Assembly: GCA_937902055.1 (NCBI GenBank)
Contig: CALGUJ010000306.1
Span: forward strand, 1 to 5,921
DNA length: 5,921 nt
Source of the DNA: an uncultured Pelolinea sp.
GTDB lineage: Bacteria; Chloroflexota; Anaerolineae; Anaerolineales; Anaerolineaceae
Direction of reading: 5' to 3'
Part shown: positions 1-5,431 of the stretch, one piece after another
How positions within the stretch are numbered: position 1 is the stretch's first letter
Layout of the letters: each line of letters opens with the position of its first letter
Notes under the pieces: generated by a model
Database searches by the model: none
What the model saw: the letters and a program-made list of their open reading frames with translations, nothing else
Told to the model about the DNA's origin: nothing
Made by a program: the position numbers and the translations under genes

Positions 1-15
1 AGTGGGTATGCCTTA

Positions 16-43
16 TTGACATTCTTGAAATTATTTGTATAAT
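16..43 (+). promoter_or_regulatory. Sigma-70-type promoter of the marR gene
   Basis: A perfect -35 box TTGACA (16-21) is followed, after a 16-base spacer, by a perfect -10 box TATAAT (38-43). Transcription would start near 50, leaving a leader of about 24 bases before the ATG at 74. The leader has no well-placed Shine-Dalgarno sequence: the nearest purine-rich stretch, AGGA at 53-56, is 17 bases from the ATG. Strong promoter elements with weak translation initiation would suit a repressor kept at low level. The -10 box lies inside the inverted repeat at 33-49, so a protein bound there would block RNA polymerase. Confidence 0.8.
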
Positions 44-49
44 ACAAAT
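33..49. promoter_or_regulatory. Operator 1: probable MarR autoregulatory site
   Basis: This is a perfect inverted repeat with 8-base arms, ATTTGTAT (33-40) and ATACAAAT (42-49), centred on base 41. It covers the -10 box of the marR promoter. Size and position match typical MarR-family operators, which are roughly 16-20 base palindromes near their own promoter. The inner core TTGTA-N3-TACAAATT is repeated at 577-592 upstream of the first methyltransferase gene, which supports a shared regulator. The assignment to the adjacent MarR protein is inference from position and repetition. Confidence 0.72.
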
Positions 50-73
50 TATAGGATATACAAGTAATCTATT

Positions 74-550
74 ATGGATAAAGACTCTTTTCAACTTCTG
101 TTCGCTGAAACGCTTCAACGGTTAACCAATGATCTGGTCCGTTATGCCGGGCTGCTGGATCGGGTCTGTACCGAAAATCTCAACATTACCGGTTCGCAAG
201 GCTACACATTGCTGGCCATGCCAGACGGCGAGAGCATTTCCATGAATGATCTGAGCCTGAAGATGAAGCTGGCAGGTAGCACGATGACTCGGACGGTCGA
301 TCCGCTGGTCAAAAAAGGTCTGGTGGATCGCTACCCGGATGCGGAAGACCGGCGGGTGGTGCGGGTACACCTGACGGACGATGGCATTCGGGCCAAACGG
401 CAGCTGCATGAGACGCTGCAGTGGTTCTTTTCGAGTGTCATGGAGGCAATTCCAGAGGGTGAGCGAGCGCAGGTCATTCAAAGCCTGGAACGGTTGAATG
501 GGGCGATTATGAATGCTCTGCAGTGCTGCTTTCCATCGACGGAACCATAA
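74..550 (+). CDS. MarR-family transcriptional regulator
   Basis: A 158-residue winged helix-turn-helix protein of normal MarR length (about 140-160), expected to bind DNA as a dimer in the cytoplasm and to be released by a ligand or thiol modification. Residues 1-40 form the N-terminal dimerisation helix region. The helix-turn-helix spans about 55-84, with recognition helix AGSTMTRTVDPLVKKGLV. The wing follows at 86-104 with the family hallmark D-x-x-D-R-R (D89, D92, R93, R94) and LTDDG. The C-terminal helices (about 110-150) complete the dimer interface. Its cysteines are C32 and a vicinal pair C151-C152 near the C-terminus, a possible site for thiol-reactive compounds (inference). The ATG at 74 lacks a good ribosome site, but no better in-frame start is visible. 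Operator-like palindromes flank it on both sides, which suggests autoregulation and control of the downstream methyltransferase-exporter genes. The natural ligand cannot be read from sequence. Confidence 0.92.
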   Translation: MDKDSFQLLFAETLQRLTNDLVRYAGLLDRVCTENLNITGSQGYTLLAMPDGESISMNDLSLKMKLAGSTMTRTVDPLVKKGLVDRYPDAEDRRVVRVHLTDDGIRAKRQLHETLQWFFSSVMEAIPEGERAQVIQSLERLNGAIMNALQCCFPSTEP

Positions 551-566
551 ATTCGTCTCTTTTTTT
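538..566 (+). terminator. Weak intrinsic terminator or attenuator candidate after marR
   Basis: GACGGAA (538-544) can pair with TTCGTC (552-557) with one bulged G and a 7-base loop, followed directly by a T-rich run (558-566, TCTTTTTTT). The stem is short and overlaps the marR stop codon, so it would be partial at best. It may reduce read-through from marR into the methyltransferase cassette. The U-tract is convincing; the hairpin is not. Confidence 0.3.
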
Positions 567-576
567 GTGGAAATGG

Positions 577-592
577 TTGTAATATACAAATT
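577..592. promoter_or_regulatory. Operator 2: second copy of the putative MarR site
   Basis: TTGTA (577-581), three bases, then TACAA (585-589) followed by ATT. This repeats the core of operator 1 at 35-50 with the same spacing and the same ACAAATT flank. It lies in the 77-base gap between marR and the methyltransferase, with its centre 45 bases before the ATG at 628. I could not place a convincing -35/-10 pair here. Candidate -10-like strings (TAATAT at 580-585, TATACA at 583-588) overlap the site, which would suit repression. Binding by the upstream MarR protein is inferred. Confidence 0.6.
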
Positions 593-605
593 TTGCTAAT
601 AGCAA
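593..605. repeat. Adjacent small inverted repeat TTGCT-AAT-AGCAA
   Basis: Perfect 5-base arms TTGCT (593-597) and AGCAA (601-605) with a 3-base centre. It has the same architecture as the TTGTA-N3-TACAA core, and its centre (599) lies 16 bases from that of operator 2 (583). It could be a second, weaker operator site or a minor RNA hairpin just before the ribosome-binding site. The arms differ from operator 2 at two mirrored positions. Function is uncertain. Confidence 0.35.
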
Positions 606-627
606 GAATAATTAGGAGACCAAGATC

Positions 628-1287
628 ATGAATGCTTCAACCGGTGTGGATGCTCGTTTATCACAAAAGGAAGTGCGGAATGTATACAACCGGATCGCGC
701 GGGTTTATGACCTGTGGGGAACGCTGACTGAGACCCGTGCCCGCCAGCGGGGGATTGAATTGGCGGATATTCGGGATGGGGAACGGATTTTAGATGTCGC
801 CGCCGGCACCGGTATGATTCTGACGGAGATCGTCCGCCGAAATCCAACCGGCATGACCGCGGCGATTGATATTTCCGAAGGGATGCTGCAAAAAGCGCAG
901 GCCAAGCTGAAGGATACCCGGGCGCAGGTGGAACTGAAACAGGGCAGCGCGTTCGAGATCTCGTACCCATCGGGAACTTTTGATCTGCTCATCAATGGCT
1001 ATATGTTTGACCTGATGCCCAATACTGCTGTTCCTCAGCTTCTAGCCGAATTCAAACGCGTGCTGAAACCAGACGGCCGGCTTGTGCTAATCAATATGAC
1101 GGAAGGAGAACGCTGGGGCAGCCACTTCTATGAGTGGATTTACCGCCAGTCACCGGCGCTGGTGGGCGGCTGCCGCGGCGTAAAACTGGCTGGTCCACTT
1201 GGACAGGCCGGGTTTAGGGTGATGGTCAGGGAATACCAGCAGCAGTTCTTTTTCCCTTCGGAAGTCATTCTGGCCAAAGCCAGTTGA
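628..1287 (+). CDS. Class I SAM-dependent methyltransferase (UbiE/COQ5-like), copy 1
   Basis: A 219-residue soluble methyltransferase with a Rossmann-type AdoMet fold. Motif I is ILDVAAGTG (54-62), the acidic residue ending strand 2 is D81 in AIDIS, and the post-core LKPDGRLVLIN is at 146-156. The UbiE-like N-terminal YNRIARVYD is at 20-28. Methyl transfer to a small molecule is expected, but the acceptor is unknown. The start ATG has a strong AGGAG (614-618) nine bases upstream. The only cysteine, C182, sits in GGCRG, a motif shared with the paralogue at 2638-3315. It lacks the several cysteines needed for canonical ArsM arsenite methylation, so it should not be called ArsM. UbiE itself is unlikely given the neighbours: a MarR gene and operator upstream, and an MFS exporter 27 bases downstream. 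Probable operon with the exporter and second methyltransferase. Confidence 0.88.
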   Translation: MNASTGVDARLSQKEVRNVYNRIARVYDLWGTLTETRARQRGIELADIRDGERILDVAAGTGMILTEIVRRNPTGMTAAIDISEGMLQKAQAKLKDTRAQVELKQGSAFEISYPSGTFDLLINGYMFDLMPNTAVPQLLAEFKRVLKPDGRLVLINMTEGERWGSHFYEWIYRQSPALVGGCRGVKLAGPLGQAGFRVMVREYQQQFFFPSEVILAKAS

Positions 1288-1314
1288 GGATTAATAGGAA
1301 ACGAAAGAAAGGAA

Positions 1315-2592
1315 ATGGATCAACCTATTCAACCACGCATAATGGATCGCCAGGCTCGCCGGGCCATCCTCCTCTTAGCTGGCAGCGTGATGCTGATGGA
1401 GACAGGCTACGGCATCGTGATGCCCATCTTTGCCAAACGGTTAGGCGAGCTGGGGGCCGGGGTGGAAACCCTGGGTTACATGGCAATCGCCTTTGCCATC
1501 GGGCAGCTGATTATGGCGCCGATTCTGGGTTCACTGGCTGACCGGGTCGGCCGACGCCCGGTCATCCTCACTGCGCTGGCAGGTGTGGCGCTGGCCAACC
1601 TGGGCTTTCTACTGGTCAATTCATCTTCTGGGTATGTCCTGATCCGCATGGCTCAGGGCGCGGTCACGGCTGGCCTGCTGCCAGCCTCGATCAGCTTTGT
1701 GGCGGACGCGGTACCCGATACCCAGCGGGCGCGGTGGGTAGGTCTATTGATGGGCAGCTATGGCGCGGGATTTATTTTTGGCCCGGCGCTGGGCGGCTTT
1801 CTATACGATCAGGGAGGATTTGCAGCGCCGTTTACCGTCTCTGCCATCCTGGCCGCGGTTGGTTTATTGGCTACCCTGATATTGGTACCCGAAACGCGCA
1901 GGCAGATATCGCCCGACAAAGAACCTGCACCAGCAATAGACCGGAAGCTTCCCGACCCAAGGACCTGGTTCAATGTTGATTTTCGCATCCTGCCGCTGCT
2001 GGTGTTAGATTTCCTTGAGGTGTCCATCTTTGCCTTTGTCGAGCCGCAGCTGGCCGTGTATGCCTACCAGGGGCTGCACTACACCTCCAGCCAGTTCGGC
2101 CTGATTGTCAGCCTGTATGGATTGTCATTTGTGGCAGGTCAGTTTGGGCTGGGCCGGCTCAGCGACCGCTTTGGCCGCCGGCCGCTGATTGTCCTCGGTT
2201 TTATCTTCAAAATCATCTTCTACCTGGGTCTGACCCTGGCGAATGAGTTCTGGCTGTTGGTTCTGGCAGGTGTTTTTGGTGGCGTTGGTGGGGCGCTGAT
2301 TTCCCCGGCGCTCAGCGCTGCCTACCTGGATCTGACAAGAGAGACTAATCGTTCCCGCGTGATGGGGCTCAAAGAGTCGGCCGCGGCGATGGGCGGAATT
2401 CTTGGACCCATGGGGGTGGTGATCGCGAGCCAGTGGATGCCACCGCTCGATATCTTCCGGGTTGCTGCCGGGTTTACCCTGGTCGGTGTCCTGCTAGCCT
2501 TCTTTGCACTCGGCTGTTCCAGGAAAAATGGAGCGGTGCGTTCTGGTCGGCCGGTTCGGATCGGCTGCTACCAGCGAGCAGCCGCAGATTAA
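1315..2592 (+). CDS. MFS exporter, DHA1 drug:H+ antiporter type
   Basis: A 425-residue polytopic inner-membrane protein with about 12 predicted helices (roughly 17-38, 50-71, 82-100, 105-130, 141-163, 172-191, 224-248, 259-280, 291-308, 311-335, 350-372, 381-400) and a hydrophilic central loop around 192-222. Family motifs are clear: motif A GSLADRVGRR (72-81), its second-half counterpart GRLSDRFGRR (280-289), motif B arginine R111 in RMAQG, and antiporter motif C GAGFIFGPALGG (150-161). Motif C marks proton-coupled exporters of the TetA/multidrug group, so efflux of a small molecule is likely; the substrate is not deducible. The purine-rich stretch before ATG 1315 includes AAGGA only one base away, so initiation could be inefficient; ATG 1342 is an alternative without a ribosome site. 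The last ~23 residues (Arg-rich, after C401) look unlike a normal tail and may reflect a frameshift at the A-run 2524-2528. It lies between two paralogous methyltransferases, probably in one transcript. Confidence 0.9.
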   Translation: MDQPIQPRIMDRQARRAILLLAGSVMLMETGYGIVMPIFAKRLGELGAGVETLGYMAIAFAIGQLIMAPILGSLADRVGRRPVILTALAGVALANLGFLLVNSSSGYVLIRMAQGAVTAGLLPASISFVADAVPDTQRARWVGLLMGSYGAGFIFGPALGGFLYDQGGFAAPFTVSAILAAVGLLATLILVPETRRQISPDKEPAPAIDRKLPDPRTWFNVDFRILPLLVLDFLEVSIFAFVEPQLAVYAYQGLHYTSSQFGLIVSLYGLSFVAGQFGLGRLSDRFGRRPLIVLGFIFKIIFYLGLTLANEFWLLVLAGVFGGVGGALISPALSAAYLDLTRETNRSRVMGLKESAAAMGGILGPMGVVIASQWMPPLDIFRVAAGFTLVGVLLAFFALGCSRKNGAVRSGRPVRIGCYQRAAAD

Positions 2593-2637
2593 GCGTGATC
2601 TCAAACCAATAAGTCAATTAATCGAGAGGAAACAACG

Positions 2638-3315
2638 ATGATAAAGGCTCACGAATACCAACCGCAGACCATCAAACAGGCCTACAACCGACGGGGCTGG
2701 ATTTACAGCAAAACCGTCGCCCCAATGGAATGGGAATACCACTTGGAGGCATTGGAACAGGCTAACCTCCAGCCAGGTGAGAAAGTCCTGGAGGTGGCCG
2801 TTGGCCCTGGGCTCACTGCTGTAGAAATCGCCAGGCGGGTCGGAAAAGAGGCCGTCTTTTCTGGTATGGACATCTCGACCAGTATGCTGGCCCTCACCGA
2901 GCAGCGCCTACGATCAAGTGGGTTTTCCCAGTTTGTATTGAAAGAAGGCAGTGCCACCCAGATACCGTATTCATCCAAAACCTTCGATGTCCTCTACAAT
3001 GGCTATATGCTCGATCTCATCCCTGAAGAGGAGATGCCGGGTATCCTGGCGGAGTTCAAACGGTTGCTCAAGCCGGGGGGACGGATGATTTTGCTTAACA
3101 TGAGCAAGGCAGATCAAGAGACCGTTTTATTTCGAGAGAGGCTTTACCAGTTCCTGCCACCAAAGCTTGTTTTGTACCTGATGGGCGGCTGCCGGCCAGT
3201 ATTGATGGAAGATCTGACCTTGCGAGCGGGCTTTCATCAAGTGCGGCGGACGTATCTGGGCGGTAAAGCACCGTCCGAGATTGTTACCGCAATGAAGCCG
3301 GCAAGCGAAAACTAA
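2638..3315 (+). CDS. Class I SAM-dependent methyltransferase (UbiE/COQ5-like), copy 2
   Basis: A 225-residue AdoMet-dependent methyltransferase, paralogous to the product at 628-1287. Motif I is VLEVAVGPG (50-58), with proline in the glycine-rich loop where copy 1 has threonine. The strand-2 acid is D78 in GMDIS and the post-core segment is LKPGGRMILLN (144-154). Segments shared with copy 1 include NGYM-x-DL-x-P, LAEFKR-x-LKP-x-GR and GGCR, whose cysteine (C185) is again the only one in the protein. The GAGAGGA ribosome site (2624-2630) is seven bases from the ATG, and the gap to the MFS gene is 45 bases, so co-transcription is likely. The divergent N-terminal 45 residues and proline-containing motif I suggest a different substrate, or a second step on the same substrate (inference). 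It lacks the cysteine set of ArsM. Confidence 0.87.
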   Translation: MIKAHEYQPQTIKQAYNRRGWIYSKTVAPMEWEYHLEALEQANLQPGEKVLEVAVGPGLTAVEIARRVGKEAVFSGMDISTSMLALTEQRLRSSGFSQFVLKEGSATQIPYSSKTFDVLYNGYMLDLIPEEEMPGILAEFKRLLKPGGRMILLNMSKADQETVLFRERLYQFLPPKLVLYLMGGCRPVLMEDLTLRAGFHQVRRTYLGGKAPSEIVTAMKPASEN

Positions 3316-3377
3316 ATTCGGAGCGGTGCATACTGTTTTTTAATGAGCTGTGCGATAATCTCTTGCTGAGGTGATTC

Positions 3378-4526
3378 ATGCTGCCACAACTCTCCCAAGA
3401 GGAAATGATCCGGTATTCGCGCCATCTGCTGATCCCGGAAGTCGGGCTTACTGGTCAGCGCAAGCTCAAGGACGCTTCCGTACTGCTGGTGGGCTCTGGC
3501 GGGCTCGGTTCGCCTCTGGGCCTGTATCTGGCTGCGGCAGGTATTGGGCATATTGGTATTGTCGATTATGACGTTGTGGATTGTTCGAACTTGCAGCGCC
3601 AGGTCATTCACGATACCAGCCGGGTGGGCAAGCTCAAGGTGGAGTCGGCGCGTCAGCGAATGCTTGATCTCAACCCCCACATTCAGGTCGATGCTTATAA
3701 TGAGGTTTTCAGCGCTGAAAATGCGGAGCAAATCGCTGGCGGTTACGATATCCTTGTGGATGGCACGGATAATTTCCCAACGCGTTACCTGATCAACGAT
3801 TTGTGTGTATTGACCGGCAGGCCATATGTATACGGTTCGATCTTTCGATTTGAGGGCCAGGTCAGTGTTTTTGATGCGCGCAGCGGGCCGTGCTACCGCT
3901 GCCTGTTTCCAGAACCGCCCCCGCCTGGGTCGGTTCCTACTTGTGCGGAGGGTGGTGTGTTTGGCGTACTCCCAGGCACGGTTGGGACACTCCAGGGCAC
4001 GGAGGTGATCAAAATAATCCTGGGCATCGGTGAGCCGCTGATCGGTCGCCTGCTGCTCTATGATGCACTGGATTTGACCTTTCATACGGTTCAGCTGCGC
4101 AAGAACCCGAACTGTAAGATTTGCGGACCCAACCCACAGGTGACTCATCTGATCGATTACGAACAGTTTTGTGGCGTTCCAACCCGCGGCGTACACACAC
4201 CGTTGGGCATCCCGGAGATTAGCGTACGGGAGCTGGCAGCGCGGCTGGATCGGGGTGAGGCGGTTCACCTGCTGGATGTCCGCGAGGAGCTGGAAGGACA
4301 ATTTTCACAGCTTACTGGTGCAAAAGTAATCCCATTAGCCCGGCTGCAAACATGCCTGGACGAGTTGGATCCCTCTGTTGAATGGGTGGTGTTCTGTCGC
4401 AACGGGGTGCGTTCAGCACGCGCTGTAGAAGTATTATTGCAGGCTGGCTATTCGCGCATCTCCAATTTGCATGGCGGCATACTTGCCTGGGCAGAAGAAA
4501 TAAATCCCAGCATGTTTGTTTTGTAA
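3378..4526 (+). CDS. moeB: MoeB/ThiF-family adenylyltransferase fused to a rhodanese sulfurtransferase
   Basis: A 382-residue two-domain cytosolic enzyme of MoeZ/MoeBR type. The E1-like domain (about 5-250) adenylates the C-terminal glycine of a ubiquitin-like sulfur carrier (MoaD, ThiS or CysO type). It has the nucleotide loop GSGGLGS (39-45), D63, R74 in NLQRQ, K87 and D131 in DGTDNFPTR, each one residue from the E. coli MoeB equivalents. Zinc-type cysteine pairs are C172-x-x-C175 and C246-x-x-C249. C189 lies in PTCAEGGVFGVLPG, the usual conserved cysteine. The rhodanese domain (about 281-380) has LLDVRE (298-303) and the active-site loop CRNGVRS with C340 as persulfide carrier. The usual GHIPGA segment is altered to SQLTGA (311-316). 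The ATG has GAGGTG at 3368-3373, four bases upstream. No carrier protein gene is visible. It may serve molybdopterin, thiamine or cysteine synthesis; its place between a detoxification cassette and an ars operon is unexplained. Confidence 0.9.
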   Translation: MLPQLSQEEMIRYSRHLLIPEVGLTGQRKLKDASVLLVGSGGLGSPLGLYLAAAGIGHIGIVDYDVVDCSNLQRQVIHDTSRVGKLKVESARQRMLDLNPHIQVDAYNEVFSAENAEQIAGGYDILVDGTDNFPTRYLINDLCVLTGRPYVYGSIFRFEGQVSVFDARSGPCYRCLFPEPPPPGSVPTCAEGGVFGVLPGTVGTLQGTEVIKIILGIGEPLIGRLLLYDALDLTFHTVQLRKNPNCKICGPNPQVTHLIDYEQFCGVPTRGVHTPLGIPEISVRELAARLDRGEAVHLLDVREELEGQFSQLTGAKVIPLARLQTCLDELDPSVEWVVFCRNGVRSARAVEVLLQAGYSRISNLHGGILAWAEEINPSMFVL

Positions 4527-4593
4527 ATATCCATCCACGTCTGCCGATATACTCAGAAATATCCCCAAAATAAGTGCCTCGTTACGTCATTGA

Positions 4594-4621
4594 TGATATA
4601 ATTCAATAGCGATTGAAATAT
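4594..4621 (+). promoter_or_regulatory. Extended -10 promoter overlapped by an ArsR-type operator
   Basis: TGA plus TATAAT (4594-4602) is a perfect extended -10 element; I find no convincing -35 box, which extended -10 promoters can lack. Overlapping it is a dyad (4598-4621): arms ATAATTCAAT (4598-4607) and ATTGAAATAT (4612-4621) around AGCG, 9 of 10 positions complementary. TTCAA/TTGAA arms of this shape are typical ArsR-family operators. Transcription would start near 4609, in the middle of the dyad, so bound ArsR would cover both the -10 and the start point and de-repress on arsenite binding. The predicted leader is about 28 bases. The rest of the 110-base gap 4527-4636 shows nothing else I can support, and no clear terminator for the upstream gene. 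Confidence 0.75.
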
Positions 4622-4636
4622 CCAGAAAGGAACCGC

Positions 4637-5023
4637 ATGGATAATGCAGAATTCTCAAAAGAGCAGGTGACAGATTTAGCCCGCTGGCTGAAGGTGCTCG
4701 CCGAACCCAATCGACTGCTGCTTCTGGAGCAGATCATTGAGGGGGTGCAGTGTAACTGCGAGTTGGGGAATGCGCTACAACTTGCGCCAAACCTGATTTC
4801 TCACCACCTGAGTGTTTTGCGTGAAGTGGGGCTAGTCAATGTCGAACGGGATCCAAAGGATGCGCGATGGGTATATTACTCAATCAATTTGAAGGCATTT
4901 GAGGATTTCCGGCAAACTTTTAACGCCTTCATTGATCCAGATCGCATTCAATCCCGCCGCGTTATTTGTGGCCCACAGGCATTTGAAAACCTACGCTTTG
5001 GCATCGAAAAACGTACTGATTGA
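4637..5023 (+). CDS. arsR: ArsR/SmtB-family arsenic-responsive repressor
   Basis: A 128-residue winged helix-turn-helix repressor of the ars operon. The start at 4637 is preferred because AGAAAGGA (4624-4631) sits five bases upstream; the earlier in-frame ATG at 4613 lies inside the operator and has no ribosome site. LAEPNRLLLLEQI (21-33) is the typical ArsR opening helix. The metal-binding helix carries C39-N-C41, matching the CVC of ArsR, but the position of the third cysteine of the E. coli-type site is glycine (G44). The recognition helix is LAPNLISHHLSVLREVGLV (49-67), and the beta wing includes ERDPKDARWVYYSI (70-83). A C-terminal C111 could complete a three-coordinate As(III) site (inference). 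It is followed by arsD after 41 bases and arsA after that, so it heads an arsRDA operon and probably represses it through the dyad at 4598-4621. Confidence 0.93.
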   Translation: MDNAEFSKEQVTDLARWLKVLAEPNRLLLLEQIIEGVQCNCELGNALQLAPNLISHHLSVLREVGLVNVERDPKDARWVYYSINLKAFEDFRQTFNAFIDPDRIQSRRVICGPQAFENLRFGIEKRTD

Positions 5024-5064
5024 ACGTTTTTTAGCCTTGATACTTCAATGGAGATAGAAATAAT

Positions 5065-5430
5065 ATGAGTGAAAATAGTCAGAATTTCAAACGCGCTTTC
5101 ACGTTTTCAAAACCAGGGACTCGCCCAGATGTTGAAATCTTCGATCCACCCATGTGCTGCCCAACCGGTCTTTGCGGGCCGACCCTGGACCAGACCTTAT
5201 TGGATCTCAACGAAACCATTTTGAGGCTGCAGCAGGAAGGCTACCAGGTGACCCGTTACCAGATGGCCTCGAATCCTCAGGCCTTCCTAGGGAACGCGCA
5301 AGTAATGCGACTGGTGCGCGAGAAAGAGATGGCGGCGTTGCCGATCGTGGTAGTGCGGGGTGAAATCGTTGCCGAGGGGAAGTATCCGGGTATCTTTGAG
5401 ATCTTGGGCAAGTTGAATCGTGGAAAGTAA
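5065..5430 (+). CDS. arsD: ArsD arsenite metallochaperone
   Basis: A 121-residue ArsD-family protein. The signature FDPPMCCPTGLCGP (26-39) supplies C31, C32 and C37, equivalent to the C12-C13-C18 As(III) site of E. coli ArsD, and the thioredoxin-like remainder includes LPIVVVRGEIVAEGKYP. ArsD carries As(III) from thiols such as glutathione to the ArsA ATPase, raising pump affinity; it also acts as a weak repressor in some operons. It has only the three chaperone cysteines and lacks the C-terminal vicinal pairs of the plasmid R773 protein, so it is the short type. About 22 extra residues precede the usual start; ribosome site GGAGA (5050-5054) supports the chosen ATG, though its ten-base spacing is long. 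Its stop is one base from the arsA start, implying translational coupling with its partner. Confidence 0.93.
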   Translation: MSENSQNFKRAFTFSKPGTRPDVEIFDPPMCCPTGLCGPTLDQTLLDLNETILRLQQEGYQVTRYQMASNPQAFLGNAQVMRLVREKEMAALPIVVVRGEIVAEGKYPGIFEILGKLNRGK

Positions 5431-5431
5431 T

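Noticed and set aside
122..995. Minus-strand open frames opposite marR and the first methyltransferase
   Set aside because: They overlap convincing sense genes and the operator region, and have no recognisable motifs.
628..3315. Calling either methyltransferase ArsM (arsenite methyltransferase) because of the nearby ars genes
   Set aside because: Each protein has a single cysteine; canonical ArsM needs three or four placed cysteines. The overall pattern is UbiE/COQ5-like.
3332..3359. T-run 3335-3340 as a terminator, and TGC-GATAAT (3351-3359) as a promoter for the MoeB-like gene
   Set aside because: No stem precedes the T-run. The extended -10-like string is 5 of 6 but has no -35 box and would leave only about a dozen leader bases. 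Too weak to list as features.
3312..4301. Long minus-strand open frame (329 codons) opposite the MoeB-rhodanese gene
   Set aside because: It lies almost wholly antisense to a well-supported gene, shows no recognisable domain, and is explained by codon bias on the sense strand.
4613..4636. Earlier in-frame start for ArsR at 4613
   Set aside because: It falls inside the operator, just after the predicted transcription start and with no ribosome site. ATG 4637 has a good one.
5037..5048. TTGA-TACT-TCAA dyad between arsR and arsD as a second ArsR site
   Set aside because: Arms are only four bases and the order of half-sites is opposite to that of the arsR operator, so it is probably chance.
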